A stretch of 64,000 nt of DNA from positions 339,501 through 403,500 of the forward strand of contig CANMMF010000001.1 in assembly GCA_947498985.1 (NCBI GenBank), written 5' to 3'. How positions within the stretch are numbered: the first letter of the stretch is position 1; every line of letters starts with the position of its first letter. Below the pieces are notes generated by a model that saw only the letters and a program-made list of their open reading frames with translations, was not told the DNA's origin and made no database searches. Position numbers and translations under genes: made by a program. Origin of the DNA: an uncultured Paracoccaceae bacterium (GTDB lineage Bacteria; Pseudomonadota; Alphaproteobacteria; Rhodobacterales; Rhodobacteraceae). Of this stretch, positions 38,172 through 47,029 are shown one piece after another.

Positions 38172-38384
38172 ATGAGCATTTCCGAAGGCGACCGCGTCAA
38201 ATGGGACTGGGGCAACGGCACCGGGACCGGCAAGGTGGTCAAGCGCTACGAGCAGAAGATCACGCTGAAGATCAAGGGCAGCGAGGTGACCCGCAACGCC
38301 AGCGCCGACGAACCCGCCTTCCGGATCGAGCAGGAGGATGGCGACGAGGTGCTGAAGAGCATCACCGAGATCGAGAAGGCGTAA
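38172..38384 (+). CDS. DUF2945 (hypervirulence-associated TUDOR-like) small protein
   Basis: A 70-residue protein with the features of DUF2945: opening SEGDRVKWDWGNGTGTGKVV, basic KRYEQKITLKIKGSEVTRNA and an acidic end. This is an SH3/TUDOR-like barrel with no known catalytic role. ATG 38172 follows GGAGAG. Confidence 0.82.
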   Translation: MSISEGDRVKWDWGNGTGTGKVVKRYEQKITLKIKGSEVTRNASADEPAFRIEQEDGDEVLKSITEIEKA

Positions 38385-38611
38385 GGTGACAGGGGCGCTC
38401 TGCTGACCGGATATGCAGGGCGCATCTGGATCGACTGAACGCCATTTCCGGGACCGGGCGTCTGCGGTTCACGCTGAGAATGCCCGCCCGCTGGGCCGCG
38501 TCTCACGGCGCGAAAACCCCGGTCATCGCAGCAGCCGGTCCGGAACCGCCGCTGCGCTCCGTACAAACCTCGAACGGCAGACTCCCCGCGCGGCAAAAGC
38601 GCGTCCGCCGT

Positions 38612-38634
38612 AGGGTGGGTTTTCAACCCACCTT
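38612..38634 (-). terminator. hairpin terminator or REP-like palindrome after the photolyase gene
   Basis: AGGGTGGGTT/AACCCACCTT with a 3-base loop, 10 bases after the photolyase stop on the minus strand. The TAGGGTGGGTT...AACCCACC form resembles a widespread intergenic repeat. The rest of 38385-38611 holds nothing I can identify. Confidence 0.5.
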
Positions 38635-38643
38635 CCCTCTCCC

Positions 38644-40173
38644 TCAGACCAAAGCGCCCCGCCCCATCCGGTCGAGCCAGTCTTCCGCTTCCGCAAGCAC
38701 CGTCCTGCGCCGGTCCTCCTCCATCCGGTCGAACGTCCGGTACATCTGCGCCATGCGCGGATTCTGTTCGAACCTCTCGCGATGGCGCTCCATGAAGGAC
38801 CAGTAAAGCAGATTGAACGGACAGGCATCCGGTCCGACCTTGTCCTTCACCTTGTATGCACAATGTCTGCAGTAATCCGACATCTTGTTGATGTAATTTC
38901 CCGACGAGACATAAGGCTTTGAGGCAATGATGCCGCCATCGGCGAACTGGCTCATCCCGATCACGTTGGGCGCCTCGACCCATTCAAACGCGTCGATATA
39001 GACCCGCAGGTACCACGCGTGTACATCCGCGGGGTCGATCCCCGCAAGCAGCGCGAAGTTGCCGGTGACCATCAGGCGCTGGATGTGATGCGCATAGGCC
39101 TCCGCCTCCGTCTGCTCGACCGCGCGCGCCACGCAGCGCATCTTTGTCTCCTCCCCCCAGAAGAACCCGGGCAGTTTGCGCTGATGGTTGAGCCCGTTGC
39201 GGCGCGTGTATTCCGGCCCTTCGCGGTAGTAGATCCCGCGCATGTATTCGCGCCAGCCGATGATCTGGCGGATGAACCCTTCGGCGGCATTCAGCGGCAC
39301 GTCGCCTGCCTGATAGGCCGCTTCCACCGCGGCGCAGACCTCCTGCGGATGCAGCAGGCCGATATTGATATAGGCCGAGAGCAGCGAGTGGTAGAGAAAG
39401 CGGTCCTGATCCAGCATCGCGTCCTGATAATCGCCGAACCGCGGCAGCGCGTAGGTCACAAAATGCGCCAGCGCCCGCCGCGCCTGTCCCTGGTCGGTGG
39501 CCAGGGAAAACGGGCGTAACGTCCCGAAACTGCTGCCGAAACGCGCCTCCACCAGATCCAGCACCCGGGCGACGGTCTCGTCAGGTGTGAACTGCATCGG
39601 GCCCGAGCCGATGATCTCGTCGGGCGCGGGCTTGCGGTTCTCGTGATCGAAGTTCCACTGCCCGCCTTCCGGGTCCGCGCCATCCATCAACAACCCGGTC
39701 TTGCGCCGCATTTCGCGGTAGAAATACTCCATCCGCAGCGATTTGCGCCCCTCCGCCCAGGCGTCGAACTCCGCATGGGTGGCAAGGAAAAGGTCGTTCT
39801 CCAGCTGCCTGACCGGGAGCGGCGCTTCCTCCAGCGCCTCGATCAGACGCCATTCGCCGGGCTCTGTCGCGATCACCTCGGTGGCACCGGTTTCCTCGGC
39901 CCGCCGCAGCAATTCGCCGACGATGGACCCGGTCGTGTCCGGATCGTCGAGACAGGTGTAGCGCAGATCCCAGCCGTCCTTGCGCAGCCTGTCGGCAAAC
40001 TTGCGCATCGCGGCAAAGATCAGCGCGATCTTCTTGGGGTGATGCTGGACGTAGGACGCCTCATCCGCCACCTCGGCCATGACCACGGTATCACGGGACT
40101 TGTCGCCCGCGCGCAGGGCCGCGATGGTCTTGTTGAGCTGATCGCCCAGCACGAGGATGAGACGGCTCACCAC
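38644..40173 (-). CDS. phrB: iron-sulfur bacterial photolyase/cryptochrome (FeS-BCP, PhrB/CryB type)
   Basis: Flavoprotein that repairs (6-4) photoproducts or acts as a light sensor (CryB). In the 509-residue protein the N-terminal antenna domain begins RLILVLGDQLN and the catalytic FAD domain follows. Four cysteines (347, 435, 438, 451; the last three in DYCRHCAYK and DACPF) have exactly the spacing of the [4Fe-4S] ligands of Agrobacterium PhrB as I recall it (350, 438, 441, 454), shifted by three. It overlaps the upstream SDR gene by 7 bases, suggesting one transcript. Confidence 0.92.
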   Translation of the reverse strand: MVSRLILVLGDQLNKTIAALRAGDKSRDTVVMAEVADEASYVQHHPKKIALIFAAMRKFADRLRKDGWDLRYTCLDDPDTTGSIVGELLRRAEETGATEVIATEPGEWRLIEALEEAPLPVRQLENDLFLATHAEFDAWAEGRKSLRMEYFYREMRRKTGLLMDGADPEGGQWNFDHENRKPAPDEIIGSGPMQFTPDETVARVLDLVEARFGSSFGTLRPFSLATDQGQARRALAHFVTYALPRFGDYQDAMLDQDRFLYHSLLSAYINIGLLHPQEVCAAVEAAYQAGDVPLNAAEGFIRQIIGWREYMRGIYYREGPEYTRRNGLNHQRKLPGFFWGEETKMRCVARAVEQTEAEAYAHHIQRLMVTGNFALLAGIDPADVHAWYLRVYIDAFEWVEAPNVIGMSQFADGGIIASKPYVSSGNYINKMSDYCRHCAYKVKDKVGPDACPFNLLYWSFMERHRERFEQNPRMAQMYRTFDRMEEDRRRTVLAEAEDWLDRMGRGALV

Positions 40174-40832
40174 GGGATCTCCTTGCCTGCATAGTCACGA
40201 AACGTGCCGGTGTCGTGAGGCGTCAATCCTTCGAGCACCGAGACCAGCCGCGCCGCCGCCACTTCGGCGGGCACCGACGGGTGGCGGTCGAGATATTTGG
40301 CGGTAAAGGCTGTCGCGACGGTGCCCGGGTGCAGGCAGGCCACGCATAGCTGCCTGTGGCTGCGCGCCAGTTCCACCGACGCGCCACGCATCATCTGGTT
40401 CAACGCCGCCTTGGCGCTGCGATAGGCATACCAGCCGCCCAGCCGGTTGTCGCCGATGCTGCCCACCCGCGCCGAAAGCGCCGCAAACACCGCAGGCGCG
40501 CGCCGGGGCAGCAGCGACACGCCGTGTTTCAGCACCAGCATCGGCCCCATGGCGTTGAGCGCAAACTGGTCCATCATGGCCCCGGGCGAGAGCGCTTTCA
40601 GCGTCTTTTCCGGCGCAGCGCCGTCGATCTCCAACGCGCCGGTTGCCACAAAAATCAGGTCATAGGGCCCCTCGAGGCGCCCCAGAACCCGCGCGACCGA
40701 GGCCTCGTCGGTCACGTCCAGACCGTCGCCGGAGCGTGAGAGCCCGGTGACCGCCACCCCCTTTTGCCGCAGCGCCTGCGAGACCGCCTGCCCGATGCCG
40801 CCGCTGCTTCCGATGATCAGTGCATGTTGCAT
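40167..40832 (-). CDS. short-chain dehydrogenase/reductase (SDR)
   Basis: NAD(P)-dependent oxidoreductase of 221 residues, CsgA-like. The N-terminal cofactor motif is IIGSSGGIGQAV, and the active-site Tyr-x-x-x-Lys is in GGWYAYRSAKAALN. The substrate is unknown. It is co-oriented and overlaps the photolyase gene; similar SDR-photolyase pairs occur in marine bacteria. Confidence 0.85.
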   Translation of the reverse strand: MQHALIIGSSGGIGQAVSQALRQKGVAVTGLSRSGDGLDVTDEASVARVLGRLEGPYDLIFVATGALEIDGAAPEKTLKALSPGAMMDQFALNAMGPMLVLKHGVSLLPRRAPAVFAALSARVGSIGDNRLGGWYAYRSAKAALNQMMRGASVELARSHRQLCVACLHPGTVATAFTAKYLDRHPSVPAEVAAARLVSVLEGLTPHDTGTFRDYAGKEIPW

Positions 40833-40889
40833 AGGCCGCGAGCTAGCGGCGGGGCCGCGCGGTTCAAGACCCCGCGATGAGGCCCGGGG

Positions 40890-41987
40890 TCACGCCTTCG
40901 GGCCCGGCGCGCCAATGTCCTCCGGCGCGATGGCGAGCGATTTGATGATCGCGTGGCAGGCGACCCCTTCGGCAAGGTCCAGTGCCTCGGCCGAGCGGCG
41001 GGTGACCCGGGCGAGCAGGGTGCCCGCCACGGTGTCGAGCGCGATCACCGCGCCCGGCCCGTCACCGGTGCGAATGCCGGTCACCCTGCCGGGCAGGATG
41101 TTGAGCGCCGAAAGCCCCTCGGGTCGCGCGCGCGACAGGATCACATCCTGCCCGGGCACGCGGATGCGCAGCGCCTGGCCCACCGGCTGCGCCACTCTCG
41201 GCAAGAACATCGCCGCACCGCCCACGTCCAGTTCGGTCAGCCCGTCGTCGTGGTGCCGGCGCACCGTCGCGCTGAGCACCGCACCCACCGCGCGGATGCT
41301 GGTCGGCACAAAAAGCGGATCGCCCAGAAGATCCGCCGCAGGTCCGTGGCGCATCACGCGACCGTCCTGCAGAACGACAACCGTTGTGGCCAGACGGGCA
41401 ACCTCCGCCGGGTTGTGGCTGACATAGAGAATGGGCACCGAAAGCTCATCGCGCAGCCGTTCGAAATAGGGCAGGATCTCGGCCTTGCGCGGCTCGTCGA
41501 GCGAGGCCAGTGGTTCGTCCGCCAGCAGCAGATCGGGCCCCGAAAGCAGCGCGCGGCCAATCGCGACGCGTTGCTTTTCGCCACCCGAGAGCGTTGCGGG
41601 TTTGCGTTCCAGCAACGCGCCGATCCCGAGGAAGTCGATCACGCGGGTGGCGTCATCGCTTTGCCTGCCCTTTCGCGCAAACCAGCGCCCGTAGTCCAGG
41701 TTCTGCCGGACGCTGAGATGCGGGAAGAGCCGCGCGTCCTGAAAGATATATCCCAGCCTGCGCCGATGCGGCGGCAGGTCGATGCCCCTGGCGCTGTCAA
41801 ACACCACACGGTCCTGCACCGCGATGCGCCCGCTCTTTGGCTGGATCAGACCGGCCAGTGCATTGATCACGCTGGTCTTTCCGGAGCCAGACCGACCAAA
41901 AAGCACGGTCACGCCGGCAGGCGCCTCGAACCGCGCATCGAGGTGAAACGCCCCGGTGTCATGCTGCACGGCAACCGACAGCGTCAT
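40890..41987 (-). CDS. modC: molybdate ABC transporter ATP-binding protein
   Basis: ATPase of the ModABC importer. The 365-residue protein has Walker A GRSGSGKTSVI, ABC signature LSGGEKQRVAIGRALL, Walker B LLLADEPLASLD and a C-terminal TOBE (Mop) domain (about 295-357: LSALNILPGRVTGIRTGDG) that senses intracellular molybdate. The start ATG 41987 overlaps the modB stop by 4 bases. Confidence 0.95.
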   Translation of the reverse strand: MTLSVAVQHDTGAFHLDARFEAPAGVTVLFGRSGSGKTSVINALAGLIQPKSGRIAVQDRVVFDSARGIDLPPHRRRLGYIFQDARLFPHLSVRQNLDYGRWFARKGRQSDDATRVIDFLGIGALLERKPATLSGGEKQRVAIGRALLSGPDLLLADEPLASLDEPRKAEILPYFERLRDELSVPILYVSHNPAEVARLATTVVVLQDGRVMRHGPAADLLGDPLFVPTSIRAVGAVLSATVRRHHDDGLTELDVGGAAMFLPRVAQPVGQALRIRVPGQDVILSRARPEGLSALNILPGRVTGIRTGDGPGAVIALDTVAGTLLARVTRRSAEALDLAEGVACHAIIKSLAIAPEDIGAPGPKA

Positions 41988-42676
41988 GTCGCTCCCAACC
42001 GCGCCGAGGCCCGGCGCGCCAATGCTTCGGAGAGCAGCAGCGCGCTCATCGCGATGAAGACGGAGACCAGCACGAGACGCAGCGCGGCGTTCTCTCCGCC
42101 CGGCACCTGCAGGAATGCGTAGACCGCCGAGGGCAGCGTCTGGGTCTGGCCGGGGATGTTGGACACAAAGGTGATGGTGGCACCGAACTCGCCCATCGCC
42201 TTGGCGAAAGCCAGCACCGCACCGGCGAGAATGCCCGGCAGGATCAATGGCAAAGTCACGGTCAGGAACACCCAAAGCCGCGAGGCGCCCAACGTGGCGG
42301 CGGCCTGTTCCAGCCCGGGATCAACCGCGTCGATCGAAAGCCGGATCGCGCGCACCATCAGCGGAAAGGCCATGATCCCCGCGGCCAGCGCCGCACCTTG
42401 CCAGCGAAACGCGAAGACGATGCCGATCTCGGCCAAAGCCGCCCCCAGCGGGGCGTTTGTGCCGAGTGTCATGAGCAGAATGTAGCCGGTGACCACCGGC
42501 GGCAGGATCAGCGGCAGATGCACCAATCCGTTCAGGATCTGCTTGCCGGGAAACCGCCAGCGGGAAAGCACATAGGCCGTGAACACCCCCAGAGGCAGGC
42601 TCAGTAGCGTGGCCCAGAGCGCCACCCTGAGCGACAGGCGCACGGCGGTCCATTCCTCGGGGCCGAGCCAGTCCAT
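41984..42676 (-). CDS. modB: molybdate ABC transporter permease
   Basis: Inner-membrane channel of ModABC, 230 residues with about five TM segments. The permease motif is in VFLTVTLPLILPGILAGAVLAFAKAMGEFGAT, given here in part as AGAVLAFAKAMGEFGAT, which contacts ModC. It sits 3 bases after modA and overlaps modC. Confidence 0.95.
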   Translation of the reverse strand: MDWLGPEEWTAVRLSLRVALWATLLSLPLGVFTAYVLSRWRFPGKQILNGLVHLPLILPPVVTGYILLMTLGTNAPLGAALAEIGIVFAFRWQGAALAAGIMAFPLMVRAIRLSIDAVDPGLEQAAATLGASRLWVFLTVTLPLILPGILAGAVLAFAKAMGEFGATITFVSNIPGQTQTLPSAVYAFLQVPGGENAALRLVLVSVFIAMSALLLSEALARRASARLGAT

Positions 42677-42679
42677 GTC

Positions 42680-43444
42680 TCAGTCCTCCAGCACGACGAA
42701 GCCGTGGGCGCGGAAGATCTCCCGCGCCTCCGGGGAGGAGAGAAATTCCAGATAGGCGCGTGCCGCGGGATCAGGCTCCGCGCCGATCCCGGCCACCGGG
42801 TAGGTGATCGCGTCATGGCTGGCCGCCGGGAAGCTGGCGCGCAGATGTACCCGCGGATCGGCCAGCGCATCGGTGGCATAGACGATGCCCAGCGGCGCTT
42901 CACCCAGCGCCACAAGCGCCAGCGCGCTGCGGACATTGTCGGTTTGCGCGACCTGCGGCGCGACGCGGTCCCAGATATCAAGGCTTTGCAAGGCCGACTT
43001 GCCATAGATCCCGGCAGGCACCGCGTCGACCAGCGCCATGGCCAGCCGCCCGTCGCCCAGCGCCGCGGTGAGCTGCTGAGCGTTGAGGTCCACAGGCGCG
43101 CCCGGCGCGTGCGAAATCAGCACCAGCGCGTTGCCCAGAAGATCGCGGCGGGTTCCCGGCGTCAGCGATCCCGCCTCCTCCAGCACGTCCATCCAATGTG
43201 GGTTGGCCGAAAGGAACACATCCGCCGGGGCACCGAAGCCGATCTGGCGGGCCAGAACCGACGATCCTGCGAAGGACAGCACAGCCTCGTGTCGCGTCGC
43301 CTCGGCAAAGGCCGCGCCGACCTCATCGAGCACGGTTTTCAGGCTGGCCGCGGCAAAGACCGTGACATCCTTGCCGGTGGCCTGCGCCGTTGGCGGGACA
43401 AAAAGCGCCATGCAGAGGGCGATAAGGCAGGCAAGACGGCGCAT
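42680..43444 (-). CDS. modA: molybdate-binding periplasmic protein
   Basis: High-affinity solute-binding protein, 254 residues with an N-terminal signal ending near PTAQATG. The ligand-site sequences VFAAASLKTVLDE, FAGSSVLARQI and PAGIYGKSALQSL are typical of ModA. ATG 43444 starts the signal peptide. It leads modABC, and the only sizeable upstream gap contains a Mo-box-like palindrome. Confidence 0.95.
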   Translation of the reverse strand: MRRLACLIALCMALFVPPTAQATGKDVTVFAAASLKTVLDEVGAAFAEATRHEAVLSFAGSSVLARQIGFGAPADVFLSANPHWMDVLEEAGSLTPGTRRDLLGNALVLISHAPGAPVDLNAQQLTAALGDGRLAMALVDAVPAGIYGKSALQSLDIWDRVAPQVAQTDNVRSALALVALGEAPLGIVYATDALADPRVHLRASFPAASHDAITYPVAGIGAEPDPAARAYLEFLSSPEAREIFRAHGFVVLED

Positions 43445-43466
43445 GAAGCGGACCCCGGGGCGAAAG

Positions 43467-43490
43467 CGATATGTTCGGAGGGAAATATCG
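43467..43490. promoter_or_regulatory. Mo-box-like palindrome upstream of modA
   Basis: CGATAT and ATATCG arms with a 12-base centre, within the 71 bases between the modE-like stop and modA. The arms resemble the ends of ModE/MopA operators (CGATATA...TATATCG type). ModE-molybdate would bind here to repress modABC. Confidence 0.55.
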
Positions 43491-43515
43491 GCCCCGGACC
43501 CTGTCGGCGCAAGCG

Positions 43516-43887
43516 TTATTTGTCGGGCTCTGCCGGTTTCAGCTGCGCGCCGAGCGCATCGATCTGTGCCTTGCCCGCAGAATAGGCTTGATCTTCCAGC
43601 GCGCGGAACGCCGCCAGAACGTTCTGCCCCAGATCGGTGAGCGTGGCGCCGCCCCCCCTGGCACCGCCTCGCGTCCGGGTCACAACCGGCGACCGGAACA
43701 TGCCGTTCATGGTTTCCACCAGCATCCAGGCGCGCTTGTAGCTCATGCCCATCCGGCGCCCCGCCGCGGCGATGGAGCCGGTCTCGGCAATATGCTCCAG
43801 CAGCTCGGCCTTGCCGGGTCCGATCATCTCTCCGGGACCGAAGACAAGGCGCAGACGCAGGCGCGGCTCTGGGCGGGGCGGGCTCAT
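43516..43887 (-). CDS. single-domain ModE-like winged-helix regulator
   Basis: A 123-residue protein equal to the N-terminal DNA-binding domain of ModE: ELLEHIAETGSIAAAGRRMGMSYKRAWMLVETMN, then TRGGARGGGATLTDLG. The molybdate-binding TOBE domain of classic ModE is absent, so sensing would need another partner, such as ModC or a separate Mop protein. ATG 43887 is chosen; a frame extending upstream overlaps the rhodanese gene. It lies directly upstream of modABC. Confidence 0.85.
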   Translation of the reverse strand: MSPPRPEPRLRLRLVFGPGEMIGPGKAELLEHIAETGSIAAAGRRMGMSYKRAWMLVETMNGMFRSPVVTRTRGGARGGGATLTDLGQNVLAAFRALEDQAYSAGKAQIDALGAQLKPAEPDK

Positions 43888-43992
43888 CCGCAAAGAGTGC
43901 GGCGGATCGCGGCGCGCGGCAAGCGGCTTCGCGCGATGGCTGGACCTTGCCGCGACGCCCCGGCAGAGTGGTTGCGTCCCACCAGGAGCCCG

Positions 43993-44388
43993 ATGATGCC
44001 ACTGACCAAATCCGCCGCCCAGATGGTGGCCGAAGCGCGCGCCCGGATCGAAGAGGTCGAGACCGCCACGCTGATCGCGATGGCGGACGACCCCGACGTG
44101 GTGATCGTCGACATCCGCGATATCCGGGAGCGCCAGCGCAGCGGCTTTATCCCCGGCAGCGTACATGCGCCGCGCGGCATGGTGGAGTTCTGGGTCGACC
44201 CCGACAGCCCCTATTACAAGCCGGTTTTCGGGCAGGACAAACGCTATGTCTTCCACTGCGCCAGCGGCTGGCGCTCGGCGCTCACCGTTGCGGCCTTGCA
44301 GGAGATGGGGTTCGCCGCGGCTCACCTCAAAGACGGCTTCTCGGACTGGCAGAAAGCCGGAGGTCCGATCGAAAATACCGACAGCTGA
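43993..44388 (+). CDS. rhodanese-like domain protein
   Basis: Single rhodanese domain, 131 residues, cytoplasmic. The active-site Cys89 is in YVFHCASGWRSAL and the family motif VIVDIRDIRERQRSGFIPGS is present. It may carry persulfide sulfur; the acceptor is unknown. ATG 43993 (GGAG upstream) or ATG 43996 can start it. It diverges from the ModE-like gene, which may matter because molybdenum cofactor synthesis and sulfuration use rhodaneses. Confidence 0.85.
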   Translation: MMPLTKSAAQMVAEARARIEEVETATLIAMADDPDVVIVDIRDIRERQRSGFIPGSVHAPRGMVEFWVDPDSPYYKPVFGQDKRYVFHCASGWRSALTVAALQEMGFAAAHLKDGFSDWQKAGGPIENTDS

Positions 44389-44391
44389 CCG

Positions 44392-45765
44392 CTAGGTTTG
44401 CGGCAAGACCTCCGGGATCTTGCGACTGCCGAGCCTTTTCAGCAGTCCGGTCGCCCGCGCGCAGAACAGCGCGCCGATGACGGCAAAGAGGTTGGCAGCC
44501 ACGGCGGCCAGCAAAATACCCGTGAGGCCAAAGAGCATGACCCCGATCCAGGCCAGCGGCACGTAGATCACAAGGATGCGGCTGAGGCTCAGGCCCATGC
44601 TGTAGACCGCCTTGGAGCGCGCGTTCATCGCGGCGTTTGCGGTGACGAGAATGCCGTAGCCGAAGAAACTCCAGCTCACGATGCTGAGATATTGCACGGT
44701 GACCGCGGCCACATCCTTGTCGTCGGTAAAGAGTCCGGCAAACGGGTCGGCAAACAGCGTCAGCAGGACGGCGACACCCAGCCCGTAGACCAGGCAGACC
44801 GTCCAGGCGAGCTTGACCGCGTCGCGCGCCCGGTCCTTGCGGTCCGCGCCCCAGTTCTGGCCGACCATCGGGCCGATCCCGGCGGACAGCGCCAGAAGCA
44901 CCACAATCGCCACCGACTGGATCCGTGTCGCCGCGCCGAACCCGGCAACCGCGGCGTCGCCAAGCGTGGCCACGGCGGCGGTCACCAGCGCCATGCCAGC
45001 GGGGTTCACGGCGTTGGAGAAGGCGGCGGGCAGGCCGACGGACAACAGGTCCCTGACCGATGTCATGAGGTTGCGCAGCGGCGCGCTGCAGGTCGAGAGC
45101 ACGCCCACGTGATACGCATACCAGAGCGCCGCCGCCGCGCCGATCAAGCGCCCGACGAAGGTGGCGAGCGCAGCACCTTCGGTACCCAGACCGGGGATCG
45201 GCCCCCAGCCGAAGATCAGCACCGGGTTCAGCGCAATGTTGATCAGCGCGGTCAGAATCATCACAATTGCGGCGGTCAAACCGTCGCCATGCGCCCGGAA
45301 CGCGGCATTTGCGATCATCATCAACACGAGAAACGGGAAGGAGAGCGCCCAGTAAGGCACATAGGCCCTGGCCTCTTTCAATGCCGCGTCACCCGCGCCC
45401 ATGAGCGAAAAGAGCGTGCCCGCAGAAACGTAGAAGGCCAGCGCCACGAGGATGGCCAGCACCAGGCCCAATCCCAGCGCGTGCAGGGCCAGCCGCTCGG
45501 GGCCGTCGCCCTCTTCCTTGCGGCCAAGCGCCTGCGAGATCGACGAATTTGCCCCCGCCGACAGCCCGATGGAGAGCGACGTGATCGCAACCGTGACCGG
45601 GTAGATGAAGCCCACCGCTGCCAGTGGAGCCGCGCCAAGCTGGCCCAGGAAATAGGCATCGGCCAGCCCGACGCTCAGCACTGCGAGGATGCCCAGAGAC
45701 ATCGGCGCCGAAACAGCCGCGAGGCCACGGGCCACCGACCCTTGGGTGAGATCTTTGCTTGCCAT
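44392..45765 (-). CDS. MATE family efflux transporter (NorM-like)
   Basis: Second MATE carrier, 457 residues with about 12 TM segments in two halves (MSLGILAVLSVGLADAYFLGQLG, then GIGPMVGQNWGADRKDRARD, each given in part). ATG 45765 starts MASKDLTQG; a longer frame to 45963 has no support. It ends 3 bases before the convergent rhodanese stop. Confidence 0.88.
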   Translation of the reverse strand: MASKDLTQGSVARGLAAVSAPMSLGILAVLSVGLADAYFLGQLGAAPLAAVGFIYPVTVAITSLSIGLSAGANSSISQALGRKEEGDGPERLALHALGLGLVLAILVALAFYVSAGTLFSLMGAGDAALKEARAYVPYWALSFPFLVLMMIANAAFRAHGDGLTAAIVMILTALINIALNPVLIFGWGPIPGLGTEGAALATFVGRLIGAAAALWYAYHVGVLSTCSAPLRNLMTSVRDLLSVGLPAAFSNAVNPAGMALVTAAVATLGDAAVAGFGAATRIQSVAIVVLLALSAGIGPMVGQNWGADRKDRARDAVKLAWTVCLVYGLGVAVLLTLFADPFAGLFTDDKDVAAVTVQYLSIVSWSFFGYGILVTANAAMNARSKAVYSMGLSLSRILVIYVPLAWIGVMLFGLTGILLAAVAANLFAVIGALFCARATGLLKRLGSRKIPEVLPQT

Positions 45766-45843
45766 GATGCTTGCCTTCTTCGCTTCCTGCACCCCGGACC
45801 AACCGCCTCGACCGCGGCTTGTTCCGCCTGCGGCTTTTTGACC

Positions 45844-45869
45844 GGAACGAATGCCGCGCGGCTGCGGTT
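45844..45869 (+). promoter_or_regulatory. weak EcfG-like promoter before the small gene at 45967
   Basis: GGAAC at 45844-45848, 17 bases, GGTT at 45866-45869, about 98 bases before the start codon. The -10 has one base off consensus. Listed because the stress regulators lie close by. Confidence 0.25.
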
Positions 45870-45966
45870 GATCGCTCAGAGACCCGCCCGGCGAAAAAGA
45901 GAGGCCCCGCCTCCGAAGGTCCGGCACAGGACGGTGAGCCAAACCGCAACCGAAGGAGACCAATCA

Positions 45967-46128
45967 ATGGGTACGTTTTCCTATCTCGCAATCCTCGCGC
46001 TGTTCAGCATGGGGGCCATGATCATCTTTGCCATCGTCAGCAAGGAGCGCACCGAACGCATGAAGCGCGATCCGGACTCGGAGAAATCCGCTCTTGCCGC
46101 CGACACGTCGGACCACCATTCGGACTGA
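45967..46128 (+). CDS. small single-TM protein, unknown
   Basis: A 53-residue protein with one TM (about 5-24, YLAILALFSMGAMIIFAIV) and a charged, Asp/His-rich tail. ATG 45967 follows CGAAGGAG. It is followed by a good terminator, which supports a real monocistronic gene. No family recognised. Confidence 0.7.
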   Translation: MGTFSYLAILALFSMGAMIIFAIVSKERTERMKRDPDSEKSALAADTSDHHSD

Positions 46129-46191
46129 CGGGCGTTCCGGGGCGGCGCATAACGCGCTGGCCGCCGAAAGCACACCCTGGATCCGCGACAA

Positions 46192-46220
46192 AAAGGACGC
46201 CCGCGAGGCGTCCTTTCTTT
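46192..46220. terminator. bidirectional terminator
   Basis: A 10-bp stem AAAGGACGCC/GGCGTCCTTT with a 5-base loop, with T-rich ends on both strands (CTTT on plus; TTTTTG on minus). It serves the small gene ending at 46128 and the Crp/Fnr gene ending at 46246. Confidence 0.88.
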
Positions 46221-46245
46221 CATTACTCCAGTCAAGCGGCGCCCT

Positions 46246-46974
46246 TCAGATCAACGGGCGCCCCTTGCGTGGCCTGGCCCGCAACGGCACGTCCTTCAGC
46301 AGCGTGTCCAGATCCGGGATCTTCAGCTTGCCATCGCGCCAGTCCGCCAGCCCGTCACTGCGCAGCTTTGCAAGGGTCTTGTTCGTGTGCACAAGCGACA
46401 GGCCAAGCGCATCCGCCAGATCCTGCTGCCGGAACGGCAGGGGCACGGTGTCATTCCTGGCCAGCTTGAGCGCCTCGAGACGCGCGAAGAACCGGCCAAG
46501 CGCCCAGGCGACCTTCTCGATGGCATCCAGCTGACCGACGGCCGTCAGCGATTCGCCCAGCAGGTTTTCCTCATGCGCGCAGATATGCACAACATCCATC
46601 GCGCGCTCGGGGCTCGATTTCACAAGCTCCCAGAACTCCGCGCGATTGAAGACGCACATCTTCATTTCCGTCGTGGCGGAGACCGAATAGGTCATCGGCT
46701 CCATCACGCCCGATTGCAGGCCGATCAGGTCGCCGGGGAAGACAAAACCGATGACCTGCCGCCGTCCATCTTCCAATGATTTCGAGCGAATACCCATACC
46801 CGACAGCACCGTGAAGAGCTGCGCGGAGGTGGTGTCCTGCGTCAGGATATCCGCCCCCGGAGCCGCGTCGAACTCGCCTGTCTTGAACTTCTTTATGAAG
46901 GAAAGCTCCGAGGTCGACATGTTCTCGAAGAGGTCCAATTTTCTGAGTGGGCAATCTGTGCAGTCAAACGCCAA
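46246..46974 (-). CDS. Crp/Fnr family transcriptional regulator
   Basis: A 242-residue protein with an N-terminal cyclic-nucleotide-binding-like barrel (about 15-140) and a C-terminal Crp-type HTH (about 175-215: LPFRQQDLADALGLSLVHTNKTLAKLR). Cysteines 5 and 8 (DCTDCPL) and two later ones are present, but they do not form the clustered N-terminal set of a classic FNR, so an Fe-S cluster is uncertain. The start codon is TTG with GGAGAAG upstream. It diverges from a receiver-like gene. Confidence 0.87.
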   Translation of the reverse strand: MAFDCTDCPLRKLDLFENMSTSELSFIKKFKTGEFDAAPGADILTQDTTSAQLFTVLSGMGIRSKSLEDGRRQVIGFVFPGDLIGLQSGVMEPMTYSVSATTEMKMCVFNRAEFWELVKSSPERAMDVVHICAHEENLLGESLTAVGQLDAIEKVAWALGRFFARLEALKLARNDTVPLPFRQQDLADALGLSLVHTNKTLAKLRSDGLADWRDGKLKIPDLDTLLKDVPLRARPRKGRPLI

Positions 46975-46988
46975 TATTCTTCTCCACC

Positions 46989-47029
46989 TATGTCATAGTT
47001 TAATGCGGATCGGATATGCACATGACATA
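46989..47029. promoter_or_regulatory. inverted and direct repeats in the Crp/Fnr intergenic region
   Basis: TATGTCAT (46989-46996) and ATGACATA (47022-47029) form 8-bp inverted arms. ATATGCACAT and ATATTGCACAT (47014-47037) form a direct repeat overlapping the second arm. They lie in the 63-base gap between the divergent starts, so one operator could control both genes. Confidence 0.4.

Noticed and set aside
44398-45966. Long plus-strand frame antisense to the MATE gene
   Set aside because: Histidine/arginine/glutamine-rich shadow composition; only its last 53 codons, with their own ribosome site, look real.
46246-46974. Calling the Crp/Fnr protein a true oxygen-sensing FNR
   Set aside because: Only two N-terminal cysteines in a C-x2-C pair; the usual four-Cys cluster set is not evident.
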